A stretch of DNA of 64,000 bases, from positions 23,325,372 to 23,389,371 of the forward strand of contig NC_092797.1 of NCBI RefSeq assembly GCF_918797505.1, given 5' to 3'. Below, in pieces: positions 44,844 through 56,419 of this stretch. The position numbers and the translations under genes were made by a program. The DNA comes from Bemisia tabaci (lineage: Eukaryota > Arthropoda > Insecta > Hemiptera > Aleyrodidae). Position 1 is the first letter of the stretch. Every line of letters begins with the position of its first letter. The notes under the pieces were generated by a model. That model was not told the DNA's origin, searched no databases, and was given only the letters and a program-made list of their open reading frames with translations.

Positions 44844-45066
44844 GCACAGTGGATCGAATCAATGGGAGAGGTCGGACAAACTTTGGAAACTTTAAACGCT
44901 TATAACTCTCTATGAGGTTCTGAAAGTGGCTCTATTGGTTTCCTTGTGAATTTTTTTTTTTGAAGCACCCCTTAAAATTTGAAGTCTGACGATGTAAACA
45001 TCAACATTGGCAGTTTTAGTCAAAAATTTCATGTTCGACCTTTCTAATTGACTCGATCCACTGTGC
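44844..45066. mobile_element. Family E MITE, best copy
   Basis: Runs from GCACAGTGGATCGAATCAAT to TGACTCGATCCACTGTGC, with inverted ends of about 15 bp. Interior GGAAACTTTAAACGC, CTATTGGTTTCCTTGTG and TTTTAGTCAAAAATTTC serve as the reference for other copies. No target duplication visible. Confidence 0.85.
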
Positions 45067-45208
45067 GACATCTGTAATGTTCCAATCATTTTTCCTCGTG
45101 TATTTTGCGTGTTTCATGAAGTAAATATTTACTGAAAATGTAGTGAACTCACTTTTTTGAAATTTCCGATTCGTTTCAGACTAATAATAACATTTTGCTG
45201 TCTCTCTT

Positions 45209-45209
<1 letters not shown>

Positions 45210-45244
<35 letters not shown>
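45210..45244. repeat. Poly(T) tract, 35 bp
   Basis: Uninterrupted T run. If a retroposon tail it would be on the minus strand, but no target duplication was found. Confidence 0.9.
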
Positions 45245-46040
45245 CAAATTAATGCAATCATGGGACGCAACAAAATTTAAGATCCGTGGTCCCTGTCGTA
45301 GATTAATTCAAGGTTTGGCTGTACCGCAAATTGGACTTTGATAGCGGGTTACCAGTACTAAAAGTTTTTGGAGTACACGAAAAGGGCAGGTGATAAAGTT
45401 GGACCAACGCTTCCGCTGAAATGAATTAAGTTCAGCTGATGGCCAGACGTCTGTTGCCATTTGAGACGAAATCTGAATTTTTTAACCTTCTCATTCTCTG
45501 CAGTCGAGATATTTTGTTTTAGAACGTTATTTTTTTGTAATTTGATAATATTAGCAAATTTTTATAATTGATCATTATCATTCTCAATTAAATAACCATC
45601 CATACGTACATCAGGATAATCCATAATTTTCATCAAGATCAAAAAATCATTCGAACCTGTTGAACAGGCAACGATAGATAGCCGCACCACTGGTTCTTAC
45701 GTAACGGGAATGACGTTAGGTATACCATTTCTATCTGATTATACTGTTATTTTTGGGCGCTTCTGGGTACCAGATGCGCCCTTTCCAACCGTTCGACTCC
45801 CCCGATGTAACATGTACTATACTACATGCCCTTTTGCCTTATGGGTAATGACGCCATTCTGGTACACCCGGGAAAAATTGGATTTTTTTCTGCATCTGGT
45901 ATTCGTAAAAGTTTTCGTGAAATGTTTTGCTTTTAAGCATAACAATCTCGCACGGACGTTTTACCTGGTTAAAGTATTTTAGGGCCTCCTTATGCTTTAA
46001 ATACTTATATCCGAGGCAGTACTTTCAGATCGATTTGAAA
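45245..46040. other. Stretch with no recognised gene
   Basis: A 90-codon ORF (45710-45982) is hydrophobic and aromatic-rich but shows no domain I recognise. Nothing else seen. Confidence 0.4.
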
Positions 46041-46049
46041 ATATTACGA

Positions 46050-46440
46050 ACAGTCACGTGATCTCTTCATTTTAGTGACGTATTACTGTGCTACTTTGTG
46101 ATTGGTTCATTTTCTTGGCGCAGCATCGACACGTCAGCTGTTTGCGGCATTGAGCGGAAGGTTTAAGGTTATGTCATGGACCAAGAGAATGAATAAGGAC
46201 CCCCAACTCCAGTTAGCGGAGACATTAGCGCTGCCTGCGTTCACGCCGTGAATATGGGTCCAGCCAGCGCCGATGTCACCGCCGGCCGGCCGGTCCCTCT
46301 CTTCCCCGCGACCCGCGCTTCCCCTCCCCATTGCTGAACTCCTCTTCACGCGGCCCCGCGACCTGCGCGCCCTACCTCGCGGCGTCGCGACGCCGCTGTC
46401 CGCTAGATCGCGTTGACGCACCAGCTTTAGAGGTTCCGCC
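46050..46440 (-). promoter_or_regulatory. Promoter-like GC-rich region (speculative)
   Basis: GTCACGTGAT (E-box palindrome), TGACGTATTAC (CRE-like) and GATTGGTTC (inverted CCAAT) lie within 46050-46115, followed by a CpG-rich block (46255-46440) with GCCGGCCGGCCGG. Clustered motifs of this kind occur near housekeeping promoters. Direction is uncertain and no gene is visible on either side. Confidence 0.18.
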
Positions 46441-46450
46441 GCTCTTTCCC

Positions 46451-47431
46451 GTCGTCTGATTTACAGTGAATCCTTTATGTTTCCATTCACCACTGACTCA
46501 AATTCATCACAAAATGCTTGTGGAAAGTTTCAGGACTTCGCGGTCGATCTGAAGTTTTGAAGGGTTTTGCGGTAAAAGAATCCCACTTTAAATTCCAGCT
46601 TCGTCAGTCTTCGGGTACATAAGTTGGTAGTAATATGCTTTGACAAAGAAGCGCCCTTCAACGCTTGGGCGTTGGAACTGCTTGTTTCCCATTGCAATTG
46701 CTACGATTCCTCAAAAAAGTGTTCTGACTGTGGCAACGTCGAGTTTACTCTCGAGACTAGCACTTAAAATGGTATCTTTGCTCGAACCCCATGCGGACCT
46801 CCTGGTAGTTACACTCACGAGTGTGGATTGATATTCTCAAAAAGGAAGAGCAGGAATCTGCATTTTTAAGCCTCTTTATGAAAAGCTGGAGGCACGTCAA
46901 TCTCCATGTACGTTTAATTTAACCACAAGCCGTCAAATCTGAAAGCCGTGCCGTGGTAGACCCACTTACCTCGATTCTTCTCCCTCTGCCTCAGAATTTC
47001 TTTTTGCAACCCCACCGTCACTCAAGCCCTCCTGCTTATTGTGATCAACGGAATCGTATAATGCGTGCCGTATACCCACGGAATTATCGTATACCCATGG
47101 AATTTGATTCCCATTTTTGGAAAGTGAGGATGAGGGGCAAATGAGTTAATTGATGGAACTAGATTGAATGAAGATTGTAGTAGGATGATGGACTTGAAAT
47201 ATTTTTTTAGTATTTAGTCCAGTTCATTATAATATGATTTACAAGTACTATCCTTGATGCTATAAAAGGTAAGAATTTACAAAAGGTTACATTATACAAC
47301 ATGATTTTTGAACAACTGAAAAAGATTTCTTTATGAATCAATAAAGGAAATAATGCTAGTTAAAAGAAGAAAAGATGGTTATATAAATATTTAAAAATTT
47401 AAAAAGTACCAGACTAGGTCACGTTTAAAAA
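46451..47431. other. Stretch with no recognised gene
   Basis: About 1 kb; short ORFs with no recognisable domain. Confidence 0.45.
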
Positions 47432-47543
47432 TGAAGTAAAATTTAAAATTTTAAAAACTCACTAGTCAGACGGACGGTAATTTTGCTGTAATTTCGCTGA
47501 CTAGTGAGTTTTTAAAAATTTTTAAAATTTTAAATTTAACTTC
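47432..47543. repeat. AT-rich hairpin
   Basis: GAAGTAAAATTTAAAATTTT and AAAACTCACTAGTCAG on the left pair with CTGACTAGTGAGTTTTT and AAAATTTTAAATTTAACTTC on the right around a 27-bp loop. About 112 bp. Probably a tiny MITE; single copy here. Confidence 0.7.
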
Positions 47544-48764
47544 CTTTTTTTTAATGGTTATATAAAGAGAAAAACCACTTACATCAAGCTGAAACCCGCT
47601 TTCATGCAGCTATTTTATTCTTGATTCAAAATAAAATCTTCTAGACGGCAACCTCAAGAATAATTCTGCCTAAATCGAGTCACTTTCTTCCCTAATAAAA
47701 TTAAAAATCACGCTAAACGGTATTTAATACGGATGCTAGACTTAGTGAGTTCTTGGACTACCGCTCTCTTTTTGTGCCGTAGTATCTGGATTTATTTTGC
47801 GATGAAAGCTCCGTACTCTTAAAGGATCTCTGTCATTCTCAATATGTTGGAGCGTCCTTAATTTCGTATAATATCGCACAACAAACTCTGATACTGTGCA
47901 ACAACTCTGTTCTGGAATAGTTGTTTGAGGCGCCGTAGCACGCTGCAGCGCGGCAGGCGGCCGGCCAGTGCAAAACGTGCCTTGGCTCCTACAAACCTAA
48001 CAGGATACTTCAAGCAATGCGCAATGCGTGAAGTATTCCGCGATGGCAGCACACCGCTCTGCTCTGTGTCAGGCTCCAATATTTGAACTAGCGGAGTCAC
48101 CGTTTTTCAACTCATGATTTCGAAATGTTTGCACACTCTGCACGGATTATCCTCATTTAATTAATGAAAAAAAAAAAGAAAAGAAAAAGAAACAGTATTA
48201 AAGGAAAATGTAATGTGTGTTTTGTAAATATTAAGGTGTCTCTTGTCGAAGTTAATGATCTCCGAAGCACTTAAATTTTTTTACTAAATCTTGTGCTTTT
48301 ACTTTGCTTGTAGTGTATGCATAACCAAACGCTCAAAATTGGACGTACATATATTGACTCTAAAAGATCGATGATCGATGTACAAACAAATGTGTTAAAA
48401 TCGAAGATTGCGTTCTCCTTGGTTTTTTCCTCCTTTTATTAATTTTTGTGTAGTTTCTTTGAACGCAACTACGGCTCATTGAAATTAATATCTCTTGGAA
48501 AAGGTTTTACAATTATTTGCCGCGTTTTAAAAATGTAAATTTTTCTTGAACGAAGTAATATATTCATTTAAAAAAAAGAAAAAAAGGTATATTTCATTAC
48601 AAAAAATTTCAAGATAGAAATAAAACCAAATATTTACTGATGACAATATGAAGATGAATAAAAAGAAAAAAGTAACATTTCATTTAAAACATGAGCTACC
48701 ACAAGAACACCTCCTTCTCTCTCAATTTAATTTTACATACGAACTAAATATGAAAATGAGAAAT
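47544..48764. other. Stretch with no recognised gene
   Basis: A-rich patches at 48165-48195 and 48565-48590. One 80-codon minus-strand ORF (47858-48100). Nothing recognised. Confidence 0.45.
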
Positions 48765-48985
48765 GGAATATGGAAAACGAGCGAGAGAAAGGACGCGCGG
48801 CGCAGAGATACAACTATTCGTGCTCGATGGATGTCCGTGTTGCATCTGCAAAATTGAAGGCGCGATGGCGCCAGACGTGGATTGAATACTCCGATCTGTG
48901 CTGCCAATGAAGTATCGCTCAGATTCGAGAGAAAAGTCAAAAAACGAGGCCCGAATAAGCGCGTCTTCCCTATTCTATCTCCGGC
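48765..48985 (-). repeat. Family K unit, single dispersed copy
   Basis: On the minus strand it carries GCGCCTTCAATTTTGCAGAT, GGACATCCATCGAGCACG and AATAGTTGTATCTCTGCGCC, plus ACTTTTCTCTCGAATCTGAG and TTCATTGGCAG, all in the order found in the array at 12080-13180. So the unit includes both core and spacer blocks, which shows it is a dispersed element as well as a tandem one. Confidence 0.75.
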
Positions 48986-51464
48986 TGTGTTGACACTCAA
49001 TTAATTAAAAAAAAGGGAATTCCATGATGTGCGATACTTTTCTTTTTAGGTAAATTTGATTTCTGATCCCTTTCTTAAGATTTATTTGAAAACGCATATC
49101 TAAAGCTCGTATGTACTGGCTGTATACAACCCGCAGGACACGTTTTTTGAATAAGACTCAGGCCAATTTGACTAATTATTTAGAATCTGCGGGTTAGTTA
49201 TTAGTTTTTTAATAATGATCACCGTAATTTATTATAACATGTATAATTTGAGCGAGTTGAACGAGTGAAGAAGAATTCGTAGAAAATTTAAAGAAACATC
49301 GTCGGTTAGTTTGACATATTTTATAAATGAAATATGAGTGGAGACTTGCAACGTCAAAACCCGAGACAGGATAATTTTTCTAACTTTATCCATCAATGAG
49401 GTATACATTGTAGAATGATTTGTGGATATTTTTAAATTTGATACCCGTTTCTCATATTTAAGCGAAAAAAATATCTAAAGCTGCCGAGAAGCAGCAACGC
49501 CGGCCGTCAGAGATACGCATCGGAAACAAAACGACCAGCATGAGAGCATTCGTATCGGCCGCGGATATTTGTCTGCAACTTGTTCCGATCGATTTATGTT
49601 TGAAACAAAGCGCGGAACAAATATCATTAGCGAAGTTGATTACGGTTCAAGTTATCGAAATCTGTGCGGTTGAGTTCATTACTTGTCTGGGGCTTTAATG
49701 GAACCGAAACAAAGTTTCTTTTCAATTTGTGCCAAAGTTCTCCAAGCTTTGATTTTTCAATGGAGCGCCAAACTTGTAGGTTCCGCCGGTTGAGCCTAGT
49801 TATGCCGCGTATGAGAGGTCAGGGCCCTGCGTTGTGATTGGCTCCCACCCTTGCCATGCTTGTTTCATTTCCTATTCATCAACTGGGCATTCACACTCCC
49901 GACCGTTGATTGTATCAACTACTTTAGTTTTGTTTAAACAACAAGCTTAAATACACTTCCAGCCAAGGAGAAAACAATAGAGGCCACTCACAACTCTCAC
50001 TTGAAACGAGCGCTGCCTTGGAATTCTCTTGAGTCCGCGCAACTTTTTAATTATTTGAAAAATAGCAATAATTTATGAAATGAAAATTAAGGCAGATCAA
50101 AATGCTGTAACTGAGAGCCTTCCCCTGCATAGCTTATGCTTACCTTTGCTATATTTACTGCAATTGTATCGCAAAGTACAATTTAGCGTATCGGCTCTCC
50201 GTTGCACACGGAAAAAAAATTATGTCGGTGAGTACTAAATTCCTGATTACTTTTGAAAGGATTTAGCTGCACTAAGCATAAAAAATGAAGTGTCGCCAAG
50301 TTTTCCATGGTTTGCATTTTTTTTTTTTTTTTTTTAAATAGAAAAATGTATAACACGGTATTTCCGGTGATTTCCGGGCGTTTTAGGAATCGGAGGTAAA
50401 TTTCCGACTGGTGTATTGCGTGGATGATAAAAGTAATCAGACGCAATATCAACACTGACAGACATCTATAACTGTGGCGATCGCATAATTTCAGGAATCT
50501 AGTAACCATGAACATTCTTTTTTATCTATGCATCTGCTCAGTAGCAAAACTTATTGAAAAATAATGATAATGTAATGAAATATTCACATAATATTTACCG
50601 TCATTCAGATACCGTATACTTTATCTTGAGTAATACATCCGCACGTTAAAAATCTTGTACATACCAATCTAAAATTATACTGACTTAATAATTATCTATG
50701 GTTTTAAGTACTTCAAAAACATTCAGTGAATATTCCTCGATACTTGTGAATAGCTGATTGTGTTATAAAGGTTTCATTTTATTTTTGGTCCATTACGTAT
50801 TATTCTCCTCCAAAATGGTTCACAATTTATGGCTTTAACCATAATAATAAATGTAGATAGCCTTAAAAAATGAACTTAGACTTTTACTAGTTTGGAAATA
50901 CTCATCAAACAAAATTCCGGAAGAAATATTTGTCAGTATTAATTAATAATTTGCAATCACACGCATAGCTTCCAAAGTATTACTCAACCAACTATTTTTA
51001 GTCATCATATGATGTATTTACAGCTTTCACCTTGATGTGAGTGACTACCCTTCAGTGATTATAACCTTTGAGAGATAGATGTGCGCATAGGAGTGTGCGT
51101 CTGTGCGTTACCGAAACTAGCGGATGATATCTAAACTTGGGGCGTATCAAACCACAAATTATGGAATCGAGCCATCACCGGAGTTGTGGCTGAGCTGTGG
51201 TTTTCCGCAACAGTTTCGGGATTGTTGTCTGGCGGAAAACAAAGCTGCCCGACCAATAAATCGGAAAACATTTTTGTTGACTCAGCTTAAAGTACTAACA
51301 CGCTACTTCTACAGACCTCGCCATACACCCCGTATCCACCCGAAAAGCGCAACATCCCTTGGTGCCTAGGACCCAGGGTGGGGGAAAAACCGTGAAAAAG
51401 TTTCGGGAGACTGTCGATTGACAACTTTTGAAGCAAAGGAGGACTGAAGACTGATTGTTTATAT
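48986..51464. other. 2.5-kb stretch with no recognised gene
   Basis: Contains a run of 19 T near 50317. The only longer ORF (50183-50515 minus, 110 codons) crosses that tract. No domain or repeat recognised. Confidence 0.45.
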
Positions 51465-51708
51465 CAATAGACAAAGCTATAGACAAAGAGAACAAAAGGA
51501 ATATGGAGGGATTCTATTGGTGGAAGCGGGCGGTTGCGATGGACAAAGCAGGTAGATAGTAGACTAACTAACACTAACGGCAACCCACGAGAGACCCTAG
51601 TTAGTCCATCATTTTCTCCCTTAGTCTACAGGAACCAACCATTTCAACCAGTTGGATCACCCTATTCTCCCTATGTCTTCTTTGTCTATCGCTTTGTCTA
51701 TCACTTTA
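51465..51708. mobile_element. Inverted-repeat element with AGACAAAG motifs
   Basis: AGACAAAGCTATAGACAAAG and GGAATATGGAGGGAT on the left pair with CTATTCTCCCTATG and CTTTGTCTATCGCTTTGTCT on the right. TCCATCATTTTCTCCCTT occurs at 51606 and again at 51732 as a direct repeat, so the right end may be duplicated. About 244 bp, single copy. Confidence 0.5.
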
Positions 51709-51997
51709 GTTCACTCAAGCCTATAGCTGGTCCATCATTTTCTCCCTTGAATATTTATATAACTTGTTGATGCAAGGTATACTGAACCGAAACAAGATAA
51801 TCGCAAAATCGGATGGTCACCCGTTTCCCTTTGAAATGGCCAAAAATTGGTATTTCCAATAAAATACTTCGATTCTTCCCTTTTCCCGTCGCTGTTTCGA
51901 GTACTTCCGATTGCAATTTCGTAGTTTCCTTTTGCGAGCAGATGTTTCTATCCATAAGTGTTACTGAACCGTAAAAAATGGAAAATCGAAAAAAACC

Positions 51998-52031
51998 CGA
52001 GTTGGTGTGTTTTCGAACTCACTGATTCATA
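51998..52031. mobile_element. Family H fragment, one arm
   Basis: GAGTTGGTGTGTTTTCG followed by AACTCACTGATTCAT matches the right arm of the element at 33106-33367. The opposite arm is not present nearby. Confidence 0.6.
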
Positions 52032-52065
52032 AGTAACGTTTACCTTTCTTCCGGTAGAATTGACT

Positions 52066-52626
52066 CTGAATGGACCACTAGACAAGGTACGAATTTCAGC
52101 ATTCTGATGCATGTTTCATAACCAAAATTTCACGTAAAATACGATACGCACAACGAAAATTACCGAAATCAACTCCTTACGAAGATATCTAATGATTCCT
52201 GATGCGTGAATTCAAACCACCCGCTCATGAAAACTCAATGCTCTACGTGATTCACATCGCGCGCTAAACGTTATCATGACAGTCTCTGCGACATAAAAAT
52301 CTGGCAACCTCAATCTTGACGCTTTGGCTCAGCTATAGCAAATTGCTTATCGTTTGAAAAACACATGGCCGGAAATGAACATTGCTCGGTTGAGAAGCTT
52401 GCTGAAACCGTTGTAGTGCGCGATTTGACTCACGTAGAGCTTTGAGTTTCTTGTGAGCGGGCAGTTCAAATTCCTCGTAACCAATGTGAAATAAAAACGT
52501 TAATATCTTCGTTAGGAGTTGGCTTCAGTAACTTTCGTTGTGTGAATCGTGTTCTACGTGAAATTCTTGTTAAGAGACATGTATCAGATCGCTTAAATTC
52601 GTACCTTGTCTAGTGGTCCATTGAGG
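52066..52626. mobile_element. Foldback element (family I), arms about 195 bp
   Basis: Left arm 52069-52263 and right arm 52427-52626 are reverse complements at roughly 80 percent by eye. TGGACCACTAGACAAGGTAC matches GTACCTTGTCTAGTGGTCCA, AATTTCACGTA matches TACGTGAAATT, and GCTCTACGTGA matches TCACGTAGAGC. The 163-bp centre is unrelated. No coding. Confidence 0.8.
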
Positions 52627-53501
52627 CTGCGTGAAATACAGCGTGAAGGAACGGTAAATCCTACCGATCTTTTTTTTCAGCGTTTTCCTTCAGTGCGGCG
52701 CAGTGCAGGCATCGATGATGAGTGATTTTTCTCCCAGCACTCCTTCCTCCTCTCCGGGTCAGGGTGAGGAACCAATCGACAGGAGCGCTCACCATCGAGT
52801 GGAGAACAGAAGAGTGTCTCGCCCCGGGGCCGAGAGTAATGTGTTTACTCCGGCGGGTTTGTTTTTACACGACCCGGATCGCCTTTGTTGCTCCTCCCGG
52901 CGGAGAAAGATGGAGAAATATTATAAAGAGATATTTGAAGTTATTTATTATAATTCTTAAGCTTATCTTTGTTTTTAATCTTGGTCGAGCGAAACGTGCT
53001 AGCCTGATAAATGGGACGCCGCGGCCGCACGCGCGCGAGACCCGGACCCCCGAGCATCGGGCGCAATCCGCCGCCTCGTTCATCATCCCTCCAGCTACCA
53101 TAAATAGAAATATGACTTGATTCCGAGTGCGAACCGCTTTTACACTGCGCCCGGCCCGTCCGTTCGCGCCTCCCACATTTTCAGGAATGCACTCCCCACC
53201 CCCGCCCCCGCCCTTCCGGATTTCCACCCTTATCTCTCTACCCCTCTTTCGTCTTTCCCTCTACTCCTCCGTCTCTCCACGACGGCCGCCCCGCTCCGCA
53301 GCCCTCATTGACTTCCATCTTCGGTCGTTAAAAGTCCGAGCTCGCTCCCAGGCAAATGGCATCGATCTGCATTGACAAAGCGGAGTCGGTCAACTTATCC
53401 GCCCGCTCCGTTCCGTCGTGACGCCCGCCGGCCTTATTTTTATCAATTTTAAAAGGCGCCTTTGTCCGTTCCCGATACCGCGGCCGCATCGGACCGTCGC
53501 A
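52627..53501. other. GC-rich stretch with no recognised gene
   Basis: CpG-rich from about 52720 to 53480 with overlapping ORFs of 64-132 codons on both strands, all Arg/Pro-rich and without a recognised domain. Could hold a promoter or 5' exon; nothing settles it. Confidence 0.35.
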
Positions 53502-53810
53502 CACGGAGAAGAAAACTTCGTACGTGGGACCCGAAGTTGAGGTCAAATGTATCTTTGAAGTTTTCTGATCTCGCATCCGAAAACTTGAGGTCGAGCTGCC
53601 CAAGTTCGGGTCGGGCATCGAGACACTCCGGTATGTACCGGAGTCCTTCAGATGTATGACCCGCACCCTTCGGTATATATCGAAGTACTTCAGATGTCCG
53701 ACCCGCACTCCGGCAGCTGGACCTCAAGTTTTTAGATACGTGATCCGAAAACTTCAGAGATCCCTGTGACCTCAACTTCGGGTCCCACGCACGAAGTTTT
53801 TTTCTCCGTG
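53502..53810. mobile_element. Family C foldback element, copy 2
   Basis: 309 bp with long inverted arms: CACGGAGAAGAAAACTTCG and GACCCGAAGTTGAGGTC pair with GACCTCAACTTCGGGTCCC and CGAAGTTTTTTTCTCCGTG. Same layout as 43282-43593. ORFs of 65-126 codons across it are palindrome artefacts. Abuts an E element. Confidence 0.85.
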
Positions 53811-54045
53811 CACTTCGGATCGAGTCAATGGAAAAAGTCGGACAAAATTTGGAAACTTTAAAAACTTATCACTCGGTTAAATCAAAACTTTGAGAGTTTG
53901 AAAATGGTTTCATTGGTTTCCTCGTGAAATTTTCTTCGAGAAGCCTCCCTCAAAATTTAAAATGTGACGAATTAAACATCAAAATTTGCAGTTTTGGTCA
54001 AAAAGTGTATGTCCTACCTTTTCCATAAGCTCGTCTCACTGTGCG
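53811..54045. mobile_element. Family E MITE
   Basis: GGATCGAGTCAATGG, GGAAACTTTAAAAAC, TCATTGGTTTCCTCGTG, TTTGCAGTTTTGGTC and a CACTGTGC end match the family. The first bases were altered where the C element meets it. Confidence 0.75.
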
Positions 54046-54139
54046 TCGTGCGATCGGTAGGACCGAGGGGATCCGGTGGATTCAACGCTCTGTGCCTTTA
54101 ATATTTGGACGTATTCCTGCCAAACGGAACCATGTGCAT

Positions 54140-54843
54140 CAAGACATGAGCTCTGAGACCCATTAGAATATATGCATAACAGCTGTTTTAAACTCACAAG
54201 TAAAATATCTCGATGCGCATGATGCGTTCGACAGAATAGTCGTGCTTGTACTCCGAGGAATCGCCAAAAGCACGTAAAGGCACATCTTCCGAGTTTTGTG
54301 AGTTTTAAACTCACAAGTGAAAGATCTTGTGTCACATGATGCGTTCGACCGAATAGCAGTGTTTCCACTCCTAAGAATCTCCAAAAGCACGTAAACGCAC
54401 ATCTTCCGCGTTTTGTGAGTTTTAAACTCACAAGTGAAAGATCTCGAATCACATGATGCGTTCGACCGAATAGCCGTGTTTCCACCCCTAAGAATCTCCA
54501 AAAGCATGTAAACGCACATCTTCCGCGCTTTGTGAGTTTTAAACTCACAAGCGAAAGATTTCGATTCGCATGATGCGTTTGACCTCATAGTCGTGCTTGC
54601 ACTCAGAGGAATCTCCAAAAGCACGTAAACGCACAATTTCCGCGCTTTGTGAGTTTTAAACTCACAAGCGAAAGATCTCGATTCGCATGATGCGTTCGAC
54701 CTCATAGTCGCGCTTGCACTCCGAGGAATCTCCAAAAGCACGTAAACGCACAATTTCCGCGCTTTGTGAGTTTTAAACTCACAAGTGAAAGAGCTCGATT
54801 CGCATGATGCGTTCGACCTAGTAGTCGTGCTTGCACTCCATGA
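54140..54843 (-). repeat. 117-bp tandem array, about six units
   Basis: TTTTAAACTCACAAG recurs at 54186, 54303, 54420, 54537, 54654 and 54771, exactly 117 bp apart every time. Each boundary is a palindrome (TTGTGAGTTTTAAACTCACA). As 117 is 39 codons and the unit has no stop in two minus-strand frames, ORFs of 170 and 196 codons run across the array (54036-54548 and 54163-54753). Unit peptides read like LCVYVLLEIP..AS..M.SN or LKLTKRGRCAFTCFWRFLGV. They look like a consequence of the repeat rather than a protein family I know. Confidence 0.9.
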
Positions 54844-55583
54844 AAATGTTCCTTTTACTAAAATCTTCCTTCAGATCATCATTTTGTACACCCAGTGAAG
54901 TATGCGTTGATTTTAATTAATAATATATTTCTTTGTTGCAGGTAATATTCTCAATAACTTATTATCTTGTCTACATGATGCGTATTTAACCGAAGACATG
55001 TGATACTCTCTACAGCATTGTAAGTCATTTTGTTTTATCTCTGGTTTTTGGTGCACTTACCTCAAGATTTTAGGGCTCTCTTATTTCTGTGTCGTCGAAT
55101 GCCGTCAAACTGTATGTTAGGGGTACAAGTTTTTTCTATAAGCAGAAATGTGTGTCCAGCAATCTAGTAAAAATACAAAGTGATGTAACGGTCAAAGCTT
55201 TCAAGTTACAGCATTATGTAGCTTCTTGATTACATCATTATATGAAAGTCTTAAAATTATCCGGAACCATAAAAGAGCTTTAAATACTTATTTACGCATT
55301 ATCTCGTATCTCTCTCGGGTTATCGCGTACTTTTATGATCAATGGGAAATGTATCACACGAGGAAACACGGACCAAAAGAAAAACATTGGTTTATAAAAA
55401 TTTCGTAGCTACTATCGTTTAGCTACTTTTGTTACTCATCTAAGCCAGGTGAGTGCAAAATAGCACAACAACCTCGATGGTTGACATTAGTTGCTTAACG
55501 AATAACGCGCATTAAAAAGAAACTCCGGCCGTGGTAGCCGTACTTACGGGCTATAGACATACCACCCGTATTCTGGGCTCAGA
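54844..55583. other. Stretch with no recognised gene
   Basis: Contains TTTCTTTGTTGCAG at about 54928-54942, a fair splice-acceptor match, without an open frame behind it worth noting. One 60-codon ORF near 55226 is unremarkable. Confidence 0.35.
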
Positions 55584-55652
55584 GGCCGAAAGTTCTGGGC
55601 GTTGCACCCGAAGCAGTCGAAGCTACGGCTCCAGCACCCGGAACTTTCGGCC
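55584..55652. repeat. GC-rich hairpin
   Basis: GGCCGAAAGTTCTGGGCG pairs with CACCCGGAACTTTCGGCC around a 28-bp loop. Outside it ACTCCGG (near 55522) and CCGGAGT (near 55662) may extend the palindrome, giving a small MITE of about 150 bp. Single copy. Confidence 0.55.
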
Positions 55653-56415
55653 TAAGGGTCCGGAGTGGACGCGATGTCTTTTTTCAGTGCAGGTAAAGGT
55701 GAGGATATATATTTTACACGCCACAGCATGTGCCAGAAGCACAACTTTTTTTCAATGATGTTTAATGCCATTAAAACTTTAACATTTAACTCCAAAGCCA
55801 GGATAAAACTAATTTCATACAGCCACGCTGTAATGCTCCATGACGAAGTAAATTTGAAACGATCTTTTGTGTATCTTAATTAACCAAATGTACGTCTCCA
55901 GGTCTTTCTTTTTTTCCCTCTCTCACTTTTCCCCCTCCTTCTATAAGTCGAACAGAAATATTTAATTAACATTTTCAGCTGCTATAGTAGGTGGGGATTA
56001 GTTTTATTAATTGCTCAGCGCACTACCGCGTCACTCCCATTACTGAGAAATCTTGATTGTCTTACCTCTAATTGTGGCGAGTAATTGGTTCCGAGAGTAG
56101 CATTTATTATGAGTCGTGATTAGTCCTTCTTAACCTTTCTCGCTAATTTATTCAGCGAAAATAAGGGTAATCAACGATATTTTTCCCTTCGTTTCTCATC
56201 CCTGTTCTCCCCTCCTTGACTTTTTTTTCCATCTCGCACAGAGAACCTGTTTCCCTCAGGTATAGCGAACGGAAATTGCACCATAAAATATTTCCTCCAC
56301 CGCGCTCGTGCCATGAACATCCAGGTGATTCAGCAAAATCCATGTTCAGGTCCTTAACAAATGATTAGGCAATGATTGGATTAACTATTGTTTTCTAAGT
56401 TAACTAGTTTCTGAT
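55653..56415. other. Stretch with no recognised gene
   Basis: Pyrimidine-rich patch near 55905-55940. Short chance ORFs. Nothing recognised. Confidence 0.45.
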
Positions 56416-56419
56416 TAAG

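Noticed and set aside
53328..53775. Minus-strand ORFs of 108-126 codons
   Set aside because: They cover the arms of a C foldback element and have similar peptides on both strands, as expected of a palindrome.
54036..54753. Minus-strand ORFs of 170 and 196 codons
   Set aside because: They run across the 117-bp tandem array, whose period is a multiple of three, so two frames stay open automatically. I recognise no protein family.
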